Below are positions 45,287 through 54,128 of a stretch of 64,000 nt of DNA, one piece after another. Within the stretch, counting starts at the first letter, position 1, and each line of letters starts with the position of its first letter. Origin of the DNA: CBDCVN01 sp965223585. GTDB lineage: Bacteria > Deinococcota > Deinococci > Deinococcales > Trueperaceae. The translations under genes were made by a program, and so were the position numbers. A model generated the notes under the pieces. The model was not told where the DNA came from, did no database searches, and worked only from the letters and a program-made list of their open reading frames with translations. The stretch is taken from contig CBDCWW010000023.1 in assembly GCA_965223585.1 (NCBI GenBank), forward strand, positions 620,001 to 684,000. Reading direction: 5' to 3'.

Positions 45287-45356
45287 ACACTTAATTATTT
45301 TAAAATTTGGAATAAAATGTAATTGCTGGAAATCCAAGCAAGGTAGAGTTTGAGAG

Positions 45357-45659
45357 CTAATCGCTTAAGTGTTGCTCATCATGCTCCATAGCAGCCCGCA
45401 AAATGCGGTTAGCTCGAGTTTGATATCCCTTTCCTCGCTGTTTGAGCCAAGCAAGTACATCGTTATCTAACCTTAAGGAGATTTTAGTCTTATTAATACT
45501 CTCAGAAACACGTATAGCATTTTCCAGAAAGCTTTCATCCAGTTCAGGAATATCGGAATAGTCAATGTCCTTATCTTTCATTTCATCAAGGGTTTTTAGC
45601 TCTGCTTTAGAAAGCTTCTTTGGGTTATTTGGGTTATGTTTATAGGTAGTCAGTGTCAT
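45357..45659 (-). CDS. brnA: BrnA-type antitoxin
   Basis: 100 residues. DIDYSDIPELDESFLENAIR followed by KTKISLRLDNDVLAWLKQRGKGYQTRANRILRAAM is the BrnA/CopG-like DNA-binding pattern. It overlaps the toxin gene by 20 bases, in the usual toxin-first order. It should neutralise BrnT and repress the operon. Confidence 0.9.
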   Translation of the reverse strand: MTLTTYKHNPNNPKKLSKAELKTLDEMKDKDIDYSDIPELDESFLENAIRVSESINKTKISLRLDNDVLAWLKQRGKGYQTRANRILRAAMEHDEQHLSD

Positions 45660-45915
45660 AGACTCTATTCTCCTTGCGGGTGGCTTTTCGTGCAGATATC
45701 AACCGTATTTTTTCTCCTCTTAGTGTATGAGCCACCGTAAATAATCTTCCATCTATCAGTCCCAAAGTGACGAACCGCTCTTCGTCATAATCAAAACGTG
45801 TGTCCAGCCAAGTAATATGGCATTCATCATCAAAAACACGAATGGCAAAGTCAAATGGTACCTTATGTTTGACAAGATTCTCTTTGGCTTTGTTATCGTC
45901 CCATTCAAATAGCAT
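45640..45915 (-). CDS. brnT: BrnT-type ribonuclease toxin
   Basis: 91 residues. EWDDNKAKENLVKHKVPFDFAIRVFDD, ITWLDTRFDYDEERFVTLG and KIRLISARKATRKE are diagnostic for BrnT (RelE-like fold). The first gene of the pair. A perfect 18-bp palindrome sits nine bases upstream. No strong ribosome-binding site, so translation may be leaderless or nearly so. Confidence 0.92.
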   Translation of the reverse strand: MLFEWDDNKAKENLVKHKVPFDFAIRVFDDECHITWLDTRFDYDEERFVTLGLIDGRLFTVAHTLRGEKIRLISARKATRKENRVYDTDYL

Positions 45916-45923
45916 AGCAGATA

Positions 45924-45941
45924 TCTATACAATTGTATAGA
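45924..45941 (-). promoter_or_regulatory. Perfect 18-bp palindrome, brnTA operator
   Basis: TCTATACAATTGTATAGA lies nine bases before the brnT start codon and overlaps a -10-like TATAGAT. It is a textbook place for BrnA or BrnTA autoregulation. Confidence 0.7.
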
Positions 45942-46442
45942 CTTTTATCAAGATCAGTATCCAGAAAAGACACACTTATTCACTCTTTAATTTCTGGGGG
46001 AAGCGAGTGCTAATATAGTTTTCCAGAAAAGTTTTTTCTCTAGAGGGAAATTCCCTCTGTGAGCATGTCATTCTGAGGAACATAGTTACGAAGAATCTCA
46101 GACGACGTTAACGCATGGGAGATCCTTCGCTGCGCTCAGGATGACATTCTTCGTGTTGATAAAGTAAAGACTTATATTGACATCTAATTTATAGTGCAAA
46201 GTCAAATGAGGCTGTTTGGAGGGTAAATCCCCCTAAATTCCCCTTATTAAGGGAATCCCCCTTATTAAGGGGGACTTTCCATATTTCCCCCTTAGTAAGG
46301 ATATTAGGGGTAGATTTTGATAATAAAAGCCCAAAGTCTGTGTTCTAGAAGTAGGGTGCACTGTGCGCACCACTACAAAAAGAATTTGCCCAAAGTTAGA
46401 AATATGATAAAATTAGGAGGACTGATGAATAGTGGTTGAAAA
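45942..46442. other. Repeat-rich intergenic region before the kinase gene
   Basis: From left to right: AGAGGGAAATTCCCTCT hairpin near 46052; repeat copy B (46065-46147); a cluster of CCCCTTATTAAGGG and CCCCCTTAGTAAGG palindromes at about 46238-46310; then the probable promoter and AGGAGG at about 46416, which is rather far (about 22 bases) from the ATG at 46443. No gene. Confidence 0.5.
46065..46147. repeat. Dispersed GTCATTCTGAG hairpin repeat, copy B (compact)
   Basis: An 83-bp element with pairing ends ATGTCATTCTGAG and CTCAGGATGACAT and inner pairing GAAGAATCTC with GAGATCCTTC around CGACGTTAACGCA. This looks like the basic form; copies A and C carry extra internal segments. Confidence 0.75.
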
Positions 46443-49400
46443 ATGTCCCCAGCAAACCAAAGAGACCACAACATTGAAAATCTAAGTTTACAAAACTTAC
46501 AGCTTATTTATAAAAGCAAGCGCAGCCACGTCTACAAGAGTGATCCCAAAGATGAAAAACCAATAGTACTGAAGCTAATGGCACTAGATGCACCTAGTGT
46601 CTATGAACAAGCACAACTTAAACAAGAACATGATATCTTAGCAAGACTTGACCACGAAGGTATTATCAAGAGCTATGGCATATCAACAATAGGCCAACGC
46701 ACAACCTTAGTGCTAGAAGATTTTGGTGGAATCTCTCTAGCCCAAACATTAAGTGAAAAAACGCTGCCCTTAGATGTAGCCTTAAACCTAGCAACTAAGA
46801 TTTGTCAGGCACTAGCAGTTCTACACCAGCACAATATTATCCACAAAGATATAAACCCCAGCAACATTGTTTGGAACGAAGCCAGTGGTGAAGTTAAGAT
46901 AATTGATTTCAATATCGCTACAACTTTAAACCGAGAAGTAGTAGAGTTTGAGAGCTTAAACTTTTTAGAAGGTACTTTACCCTATATCTCTCCTGAGCAA
47001 ACAGGACGCATGAACCGTGCTGTTGACTATAGAAGTGATCTTTACTCACTAGGAGCAACACTTTATCACTTATTTACCAATAAATATCCTTTTGAAGCCA
47101 AAGATGAAATAGGCTTTGTTTATGCCCACATTGCCAAAGAGCCTATTCCACTTATAGAAATCAACCCAGAGTTACCAGCTATTCTATCTAAGATAGTGCT
47201 AAAGCTCTTAGCTAAAAATGCTGAGGATAGATATCAGTCGGCACTAGGATTAAAAAAGGATTTAGAGAGGTGCTTTAAAGGTTGGCAGGAAACAAAAAGC
47301 ATTAGTGAATTTGCTATAGCTGAAAATGATGTCCCTAACAAATTTAGTTTACCACAAAAGTTATATGGCAGAGAAAAAGAGGTCAAGGAATTACTAAATT
47401 CATTTGAGCGTGTTAATAAAACTGGACAAGCTGAGATCTTGCTGGTTACGGGTTATGCAGGTGTTGGTAAAACTACCCTAGTACAAGAAGTCTATAAACC
47501 TATTACTGCTAGCAAGGGTTATTTTATAACTGGTAAATTTGACCAGTTGCAGCGGGACATTCCCTACAGAGCTTTAGTACAAGCTTTTGAGTCTTTTACT
47601 AAACAACTATTAAGTGAGAGTGTCAAGGAGCTAGCTCACTGGAAGGCAAAGCTGCTCGAGGTTCTGGATGTCAATGCAGGTGTCATCACTGAAATAATAC
47701 CAAGTTTAGAAAGCATTATTGGTAAGCAATCTGAAGTGATTAAGTTACCACCTGAGCAAACAAAAAACCGTTTTAATTTGGTTTTTCAAAACTTTATTAA
47801 AGTACTAGCTCAGCCGGAGCACCCTCTAACCATATTTTTAGATGATTTACAGTGGGCAGACGATGCATCACTAGCCCTTATTGAGCAAATTTGTATGCGC
47901 ACTGATGATAAGTCTTTATTGTTCATAGGTGCTTACCGTGACAATGAAGTTGGCGCTATGCACCCGTTAAACCACGCTTTAGAACAGCTTAAGGAAAAAG
48001 AGGTTACTATAAATTATGTTGAGTTAAACCCTTTGGGAAACAGTTATTTAGAGGAAATGTTAAGTGATGCTTTACATATTGAGCAAAAAAATATCAAGCC
48101 TTTGGCAAAGTTAGTACAGCAGAAGACAGAAGGTAATCCTTACTTTGTGGGTGAGTTTCTTAAAGATCTCTATATTAAGAAAGTGCTTTATCTTTCAGAT
48201 GCTTGTTGGCAATGGGATATTCAGCAAATAGAGTCTCAAGAATTTACAGAAAACATAGTAGAGCTGTTAGTCAGTAAGATTAAGTCATTACCTGAAAACA
48301 CTCAAAAACTACTAACACAAGCTGCTTGCATTGGCATAACTTTTGATTTGGCAACTCTAGTTTTAATAGCTGAGGGAAGTCAAGAAACAGTCCTATTAGA
48401 TTTACAAGCTGCGCTCGAGCAAGACCTATTCCTGAAACGTAAACAAAAATACACTTTTGCCCATGACCGTGTGCAGCAGGCTGCTTATGCTTTAATTCCT
48501 GAAGCCAGTAAACAAAAAATCCATCTAGAGATTGGCAGGCACTTATTAGCAGCCACCTCAGAAGCAGGTCTAGAAGGGCAAATTTTTAGCATAGTTGATC
48601 AAATGAATGCTGGTTTAAAATTGCTTATCGCTCAAAAAGAAAAGGACCATTTAGCTGAACTTAATCTAATAGCAGGCAAACGTGCTAAGATATCTGCTGC
48701 TTATAAGCCTGCACTAGCCTACTTAAGCACAGCTCTAAAACTGTTAGAGAATGACTTCTGGACTAGATGCTATGAACTCAGCCTTACCATTCATCAAGAA
48801 ACTGCTGAAGCAGCTAGTTTAAGCCATAACTATAAACTTGTAGATACTTTGTTTAACACCACTGTTAATAATGCTCAATCTGTCTTAGACAAAGTTAGTG
48901 TTTATAGAACGCAGATAAAGGCTTATACTGGTCAAAATGATCTAGAAAAGGCCATTAAATACGGTTTGGATATACTCAAACAACTAGACATTTACTTACC
49001 TCCAAAGCCACGCACTCTACATATTATAAAAGCAGTTCTAAAGGTTAATCTTTTATTTTTAAACAAGAATCTACCTAAACTAGCTAAGTTGCCCAAAGTT
49101 AGCAACCCTAAAATCATTGCTATAATGAGTGTTTGTGATGACCTAATTCGTCCTGCTCTTCTTAATTCACCTAAATTCTTACCTTTAATTACAGAAAAAC
49201 AGCTTACATTACAGCTAAAACATGGTCAGTACTCTCCTTTTTCTTATGTTGCTTGGGGAACATTTATCTTGCTTGGTAAGTTAAATAAAATTGAAGCAGG
49301 TTATCAATTAGGGGAGTTTGGTTTTAATCTAAGCCAGCAGCACAGAGATAATGAGCACTATTCTTCAGCTTTGTACCTTTTTAGTTTCATGGGTATGCCT

Positions 49401-51533
49401 TGGAAAAAGCACCTAAAAGAGATAACCGCAGGTTTTCTAAAAGTTCATCATTTATGCTTGCAGCAAGGTGATTTAAATGTTGCGGCTGTGTCACTAGGTA
49501 CTCACAACTCTTACCAATTTTATACGGGCAAACAACTCCTAGAATTACAGCATAGTTTTCAGCTAACAATTAACACCTTATCACAGCTCAACCAAACTTC
49601 CATAAATCCATTTTTTTACTTATTTTTACAAACTACTTTAAACCTTATAGGAAAAAAAAGTAACCCTTTAGAGTTCCTAGGCCCTGCCTATAATGAAACA
49701 GAAGATTCTAGATGTAAATCTTTAGCAGAAAATCTAGCTGAAAGTCACTCTCTTTTCTTTTGGAAAATGATGCTAGCGTACCTTTTTGAGGACAATAATG
49801 CAGCCGATCACGCTTTTAACTATGAGCAAACACATTCAGATGCATTTGCTACATATTTTAGTGCTCTGGGTCATTTTTATACTTCCCTAATTTGGCTTTC
49901 TCTTTATGAAAAAACAAAAGAGCGTAAGCTTCTTCGCAAAGTCTTTAAGAATCAAAAACAGTTGAAACTCTGGTCAAAGCATTCACCTATGAATTATCTA
50001 CATAAATGGTACTTGGTAGAAGCTGAAAAATGTAGAGTACTTAATAAGAGTAACAAAGCATATGGGTGCTATAAAGAGGCAATCAAAGAAGCTAGGGAAC
50101 ACGGATTCCTTACGGAAGAAGCTCTAACACTAGAGCTGACTGCTAAATTCTTCCTCAAAAATGAAGATGAAGGACTTGCAGGATACTACATGCGCGAAGC
50201 TTATGCTGCCTATGCTCGTTGGGGTGCTGTAGCTAAACTAAAACACTTAAAAGATAACTATTCCTACTTGCTAATAAGTTCATTTAATACCTATGATGCG
50301 CTCTCTAATGATAAAGCTTTAGCAAATATATATGCCAGTACTCAACAATATAGTAGCACTCTTGATGTTCATAGCCTCATGCAATCTACTCGAGTGCTCA
50401 CTAGTGAAATTCAAACAGAAAGGCTAATCAGCAAACTTATGAGTACTCTGATTGAAAATGCTGGTGCCCGTCTTGGCGCATTGATTTTGCCCAGTGGTCA
50501 GGCAGACTCTTGGATTATTGCTTCTTATAACGAAATTGATTCAAAAAGTGTTCTTAAAGAGGAGATTGATCTTAAAAATGCTACAGAGCTTTTACCTATA
50601 GCACTGATCAATTATGTGATTCGTGCTCGAGAATTAGTCATTCTGGCAGATGCAACTATAGACAGTAATTATCAACAAGACCCATATATTCTAGCTAAAG
50701 AACCCAAGTCGGTTATGGGATTGCCGCTGATATACCAAGGGCAGTTAGTTGGTGTGGCCTATTTAGAAAACAGTCTTACTAAAAATGTCTTTGACTTGGG
50801 TAAGGTAGAGATTCTAAAGCTACTTTCAAGCCAAGCAGCTATATCTTTACAGAATGCAAAACTAGTTAAAGAACTAAAACTTTCTAGACAGCGCGTCAAT
50901 CAAGCAGCAGAGCAAGTAAGACAAAAGTTAGCGGAGGATATGCATGGGGGTTTACAAACAAAATTATTTAAGGTCTGGAATAAACTGAATCAGCCCACTG
51001 GTAGGGCTGAAAGTGGCAATAACGTAAAGATAGAACTTGAAGAAGCATGTGCAGAGCTTGAAAGCATTCGAGAAAAAGAAATCCGTGGTCTTAGCCATCG
51101 TTTGCATCCTCTTAGTGTGAAAATAGGCCTCATGGTAGCTGTTTATTCATTAATAGACAACTTTCCCAAAAGCATTAAATTCAATCTAGAGGTTGATGAA
51201 GCTATAGAAACCTTGGATGACTTACAAAGCAATGAATTTCCTATGGAGTTACGTCTAAATATCTACCGCATTTTAGAAGAGGCTCTGCTGAATGTGCAAA
51301 AACATGCTAATGCCTCTGTAGTTGACGTTATCATTTCCCAAAAAGCAAGTGACATCTATCTGAAAGTAAAAGACAATGGTAAGGGTTTCGATAACTCTGC
51401 TGTAACTAGGGGGCTTGGTCTTCACAGCATAGAAGACCGTGTAGATCTATCAGAGGGTAAATGGTATCTTGAAAGCTTTTTAGGCAAAGGGACTACTCTG
51501 GAAGTATACTTATCCTTGAAACAAGACGCTTAA
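46443..51533 (+). CDS. Hybrid Ser/Thr kinase - AAA ATPase - GAF - histidine kinase
   Basis: 1696 residues. Ser/Thr kinase domain at 20-280 with HKDINPSN (His134-Lys135-Asp136); the DFG motif reads DFN, so activity is uncertain. AAA/STAND ATPase from about 305, Walker A GYAGVGKT at 337-344, Walker B LTIFLDDLQWAD. A long helical region follows. GAF at about 1325-1470. Histidine kinase at the C-terminus: phospho-acceptor His1501 in LAEDMHGGLQTKL (HisKA_3 type, Gly replacing the usual Asp) and HATPase with EEALLNVQKHA and DNGKGF. Likely a cytoplasmic sensor that phosphorylates a NarL-type regulator; two such regulators lie 1.5-2.6 kb downstream on the other strand. Confidence 0.9.
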   Translation: MSPANQRDHNIENLSLQNLQLIYKSKRSHVYKSDPKDEKPIVLKLMALDAPSVYEQAQLKQEHDILARLDHEGIIKSYGISTIGQRTTLVLEDFGGISLAQTLSEKTLPLDVALNLATKICQALAVLHQHNIIHKDINPSNIVWNEASGEVKIIDFNIATTLNREVVEFESLNFLEGTLPYISPEQTGRMNRAVDYRSDLYSLGATLYHLFTNKYPFEAKDEIGFVYAHIAKEPIPLIEINPELPAILSKIVLKLLAKNAEDRYQSALGLKKDLERCFKGWQETKSISEFAIAENDVPNKFSLPQKLYGREKEVKELLNSFERVNKTGQAEILLVTGYAGVGKTTLVQEVYKPITASKGYFITGKFDQLQRDIPYRALVQAFESFTKQLLSESVKELAHWKAKLLEVLDVNAGVITEIIPSLESIIGKQSEVIKLPPEQTKNRFNLVFQNFIKVLAQPEHPLTIFLDDLQWADDASLALIEQICMRTDDKSLLFIGAYRDNEVGAMHPLNHALEQLKEKEVTINYVELNPLGNSYLEEMLSDALHIEQKNIKPLAKLVQQKTEGNPYFVGEFLKDLYIKKVLYLSDACWQWDIQQIESQEFTENIVELLVSKIKSLPENTQKLLTQAACIGITFDLATLVLIAEGSQETVLLDLQAALEQDLFLKRKQKYTFAHDRVQQAAYALIPEASKQKIHLEIGRHLLAATSEAGLEGQIFSIVDQMNAGLKLLIAQKEKDHLAELNLIAGKRAKISAAYKPALAYLSTALKLLENDFWTRCYELSLTIHQETAEAASLSHNYKLVDTLFNTTVNNAQSVLDKVSVYRTQIKAYTGQNDLEKAIKYGLDILKQLDIYLPPKPRTLHIIKAVLKVNLLFLNKNLPKLAKLPKVSNPKIIAIMSVCDDLIRPALLNSPKFLPLITEKQLTLQLKHGQYSPFSYVAWGTFILLGKLNKIEAGYQLGEFGFNLSQQHRDNEHYSSALYLFSFMGMPWKKHLKEITAGFLKVHHLCLQQGDLNVAAVSLGTHNSYQFYTGKQLLELQHSFQLTINTLSQLNQTSINPFFYLFLQTTLNLIGKKSNPLEFLGPAYNETEDSRCKSLAENLAESHSLFFWKMMLAYLFEDNNAADHAFNYEQTHSDAFATYFSALGHFYTSLIWLSLYEKTKERKLLRKVFKNQKQLKLWSKHSPMNYLHKWYLVEAEKCRVLNKSNKAYGCYKEAIKEAREHGFLTEEALTLELTAKFFLKNEDEGLAGYYMREAYAAYARWGAVAKLKHLKDNYSYLLISSFNTYDALSNDKALANIYASTQQYSSTLDVHSLMQSTRVLTSEIQTERLISKLMSTLIENAGARLGALILPSGQADSWIIASYNEIDSKSVLKEEIDLKNATELLPIALINYVIRARELVILADATIDSNYQQDPYILAKEPKSVMGLPLIYQGQLVGVAYLENSLTKNVFDLGKVEILKLLSSQAAISLQNAKLVKELKLSRQRVNQAAEQVRQKLAEDMHGGLQTKLFKVWNKLNQPTGRAESGNNVKIELEEACAELESIREKEIRGLSHRLHPLSVKIGLMVAVYSLIDNFPKSIKFNLEVDEAIETLDDLQSNEFPMELRLNIYRILEEALLNVQKHANASVVDVIISQKASDIYLKVKDNGKGFDNSAVTRGLGLHSIEDRVDLSEGKWYLESFLGKGTTLEVYLSLKQDA

Positions 51534-52016
51534 TATACTGCCAACGGTCTAGTTTTGAACATTTTGCTCCTAAGCTTGGTAAACCCCTCTGCCCTTCAGG
51601 CATCTCCCCTTTAAGGGGAGAATCTGCAAGTCCCTCTAAGGAGGGATTTAGGGGGTGGGGTACAATTTGCCCCGCAGGTAAGCGCTCTAGGCAATGTCCA
51701 TTTTTAATCTGTTTTCCTTATATACTTTCTTGGTTCGCTCGAAAATACAAAGAAATCTGAATGAGATCTCAAATCTCTAAAAATCCTGCTATGAATTGTA
51801 TGGATTTATAGGGGCTTGCCCTTGAACCCTTACGAGGGCAGGTGTAGTGAAGGATTCAAGTTTTTGAACCCTTTCGAGCACGAATTTGCCTAGGTGATGC
51901 TAGGTACAGGATAATTGTTGATAGAAACTGACTATGCTAGTTGGGTAAAGAAATCTTAAAATATTCGTAAATGTTAATTTATTTTATATTAACTCATATG
52001 TTAATATATAACCTAA
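51534..52016. other. Intergenic region with short repeats and AT-rich operator
   Basis: Contains the 51535-51564 repeat (partner of 11810-11840), CTCCCCTTTAAGGGGAG (about 51603), a CCCTCTAAGGAGGG palindrome, a piece of the CCTTACGAGGGCAGG module of the dispersed repeats (about 51828), and at 51973-52012 paired GTTAAT/ATTAAC and GTTAatataTAAC strings before the nucleotidyltransferase gene. No gene. Confidence 0.45.
51973..52016 (+). promoter_or_regulatory. Promoter/operator of the nucleotidyltransferase-XRE pair
   Basis: GTTAAT (51973-51978) pairs with ATTAAC (51988-51993). TATATA (52005-52010) lies six bases before the ATG at 52017 and there is no ribosome-binding site: a likely leaderless start under autoregulation by the downstream XRE protein. 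Confidence 0.5.
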
Positions 52017-52562
52017 ATGATCACATCCTTTGATCAACATGGATTGTTACCTATTGGTGATCACGTTGTCACATTTGAGGAGCTTAAAAAATCGGTGTTG
52101 GTGCATGGATCAGGACAAGCAGGGTGGAACAATGCTTGGCGTAGTTATTTAGTTGAGCAAGCTGAGATAATGGTCAAACAGCTCTGGAAAACTGGTATTA
52201 GTGAAATCTATTTGGATGGGTCATTTGTTGAGGCAAAGAATCACCCTAATGACATTGATGGTTACTTTATTTGTGATTACAAAGTGCTTGCAAGCGGGGA
52301 ATTACAACGCAAATTAAATGCACTTGATCCTTACAAGATTTGGACTTGGGAACCCAGCTCAAGACGGGTTTATAGAGGTTATCCCAAAAAGCAATTACCA
52401 ATGTGGCATCGTTACCGTGTAGAACTCTATCCACATTTTGGTCAACTTACAGGAATTAAAGATAAGTATGGTAATGATTTAGAATTTCCTGCCGCATTTC
52501 GACTGCAACGTTACACTGACAAACCCAAAGGAGTCATCAAACTTTTGAAAGGAATTCTATGA
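52017..52562 (+). CDS. MNT-type nucleotidyltransferase, DUF6932-like
   Basis: 181 residues. The nucleotidyltransferase motif is IYLDGSFVEAKNHPNDIDGYF (GS...DxD). The remainder includes WHRYRVELYPHFGQLTGI, also typical of the DUF6932-like group. The stop overlaps the next gene's ATG (ATGA). A toxin-like transferase with an HTH antitoxin partner is the best guess; the target is unknown. The start is inferred from a -10 box six bases upstream. Confidence 0.78.
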   Translation: MITSFDQHGLLPIGDHVVTFEELKKSVLVHGSGQAGWNNAWRSYLVEQAEIMVKQLWKTGISEIYLDGSFVEAKNHPNDIDGYFICDYKVLASGELQRKLNALDPYKIWTWEPSSRRVYRGYPKKQLPMWHRYRVELYPHFGQLTGIKDKYGNDLEFPAAFRLQRYTDKPKGVIKLLKGIL

Positions 52563-53023
52563 TTCGCACAGATACAGAGTACCACCGTGCTCTCGAGCGA
52601 TTTGAAGAGGGAGCTAAGTACCTTAAACTCCAATATGAAGAATTCAAGAAACTAGGCTTAAAGGGTGAAGAGCTCGAGCGAGTAATGGGGCCTACCCGAT
52701 CATTTCACGAACAGATTAAGGAAGAAATAGCACTTTACGAACGGATGAAGCGTGGTGACTTAGAAACCCTTAATAGTTTGACGAGTATTGGCTATTGGTT
52801 GATTGGTTTAAGAATTGCTAAAGGCTGGACACAAAAAGAATTGGCTGAGGCATTAGGTGTTTCCGTAGCACAAGTATCGAGAGACGAGACTAACGAATAT
52901 CATGGGATTACTGTAGATAGAGCACAACGATTACTCGAGGTTATGGGACTCAGGTTCCGAATGGAGGCTGAGGGACCTATTGTGACACAGCAATATGATT
53001 CAAATGTGGTGGCGTGTTCTTAG
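52559..53023 (+). CDS. XRE-family helix-turn-helix protein, putative antitoxin
   Basis: 154 residues. Residues 1-75 are helical and charged. The HTH runs from about 83 (LIGLRIAKGWTQKELAEALGVSVAQVSRDE) to 125 (VDRAQRLLEVMGL). It overlaps the nucleotidyltransferase gene by four bases, so the products are probably made together. It likely represses the shared promoter and binds the transferase. Confidence 0.85.
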   Translation: MIRTDTEYHRALERFEEGAKYLKLQYEEFKKLGLKGEELERVMGPTRSFHEQIKEEIALYERMKRGDLETLNSLTSIGYWLIGLRIAKGWTQKELAEALGVSVAQVSRDETNEYHGITVDRAQRLLEVMGLRFRMEAEGPIVTQQYDSNVVACS

Positions 53024-53035
53024 ATAAAACCACTA

Positions 53036-53428
53036 CTATGGGCACTGCCTCGAGCCCCGAAGCGAAACGCTTAATATCGTTTCTTTTGAAAGTTGCTGTT
53101 TTGGAATAAAAGCCTTAGCACCTGCTTTCTTAGTTAGTGTAGTGTAATAGCTATTGTCACTACTACTTGTAAGAATAATATGAATGTGGGGCAGGCTTTC
53201 TAGTAGTGCTTTGGTCAAACTAAAGCCGTCCATATTTGGCATCATTACGTCAATAATGGCAGCATCCAATTCGAGCCCAGAAAAGTCTTTGAGTGCTTGT
53301 TCAGCACTAAACACCTTACTGATCACATTAAATTGCAAATCTCCAATTAGCATATTTTCAACGTAATCACAGAAGTCTGGTTGGTCATCAACTAAAGCTA
53401 TTCTTAGGGGGTGCTCATAAGTGGTCAT
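53036..53428 (-). CDS. Single-domain response regulator (CheY-like)
   Basis: 130 residues from the ATG at 53428. Asp14/Asp15 (LVDDQP), phospho-acceptor Asp60 (AAIIDVMMPNMDGF) and Lys110 (FIPKQQ) are present. No output domain. It follows the NarL-type regulator after 13 bases and is probably co-transcribed with it. It may act as a phosphate sink or contact another protein. An upstream in-frame start would overlap the preceding gene and is less likely. Confidence 0.85.
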   Translation of the reverse strand: MTTYEHPLRIALVDDQPDFCDYVENMLIGDLQFNVISKVFSAEQALKDFSGLELDAAIIDVMMPNMDGFSLTKALLESLPHIHIILTSSSDNSYYTTLTKKAGAKAFIPKQQLSKETILSVSLRGSRQCP

Positions 53429-53441
53429 TGTATAAGAACTT

Positions 53442-54128
53442 TTAATGATAGCCCTCGAGGTATGCGAGTACTGATCTAACACGGGAATGAATTTCACCAC
53501 CTTTCGTTGTGAAAATACCTAGTTTTTGGTAGATGATACCAAGTTGATTTTCTACAGATTTACTACTAATGCTTAGCTTGTTCCCTATGCCTATATTACT
53601 ATAGCCTTGTGCAACAAGTTCTAAGATTTGCTTTTGTCTAGCTGTTAGAATGTGCACAGCACTACTTTCACGTTCAGAGATTTGCTTTACAAGCTGCTCA
53701 TCTATTACCACTCCTCCTTTTGAAACACTAATTACTGCCCTATACAATGTATCAAAGTCACTAACTGATTTTTTAAGTAAGTAGCCCCAACCCAATATCT
53801 TTTGACGGGAAAGCTTCTTGGCAAAGTAAGGCTCACTGTGATAGGAAAGTAGCACAATGCCTAGATTTGGTTTGGTTTCACGTAGCTCGAGCGCCAGTTG
53901 AATACCACTAGGCTGACCCTCACCGAGTTCAATATCTACAAAAGCAATGTCTACTTCTTTAGCTAAGATGTTACGTTTTGCCTCATCAGCATCAGCATAA
54001 GCACCTGTAAGTTCAAAGTCGACTTGCTTATTCAGTCTTTCTCCTAGTAAATCACGAAAAAGTGCTTCGTCCTCAATGATTTCAATCTTAAGTTTTAAGC
54101 TTTTGTCATTACTGGTCTTTTCTATCAC
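53442..54128 (-). CDS. NarL/FixJ-type response regulator
   Basis: 228 residues from a GTG with AGGA upstream. Receiver domain: acidic IIEDEALFRDLL near 17-28, Asp65 (IAFVDIELG) and Lys in YLLKKSV. LuxR-type HTH at about 158-220: LTARQKQILELVAQGYSNIGIGNKLSISSKSVENQL. It fits the output partner of the HisKA_3-type kinase at 46443-51533, although the genes are separated by the nucleotidyltransferase pair and face the other way. Confidence 0.9.
   Translation of the reverse strand: MIEKTSNDKSLKLKIEIIEDEALFRDLLGERLNKQVDFELTGAYADADEAKRNILAKEVDIAFVDIELGEGQPSGIQLALELRETKPNLGIVLLSYHSEPYFAKKLSRQKILGWGYLLKKSVSDFDTLYRAVISVSKGGVVIDEQLVKQISERESSAVHILTARQKQILELVAQGYSNIGIGNKLSISSKSVENQLGIIYQKLGIFTTKGGEIHSRVRSVLAYLEGYH

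Noticed and set aside
46238..46310. Possible CRISPR-like array of CCCCCTTATTAAGGGG units
   Set aside because: Units are unequal, spacers are too short and variable, and no cas genes are near. Common short palindromic repeats explain it.
51973..52012. Possible replication iterons (GTTAAT strings)
   Set aside because: Only two or three AT-rich copies and no replication gene beside them; an operator for the following gene pair is simpler.
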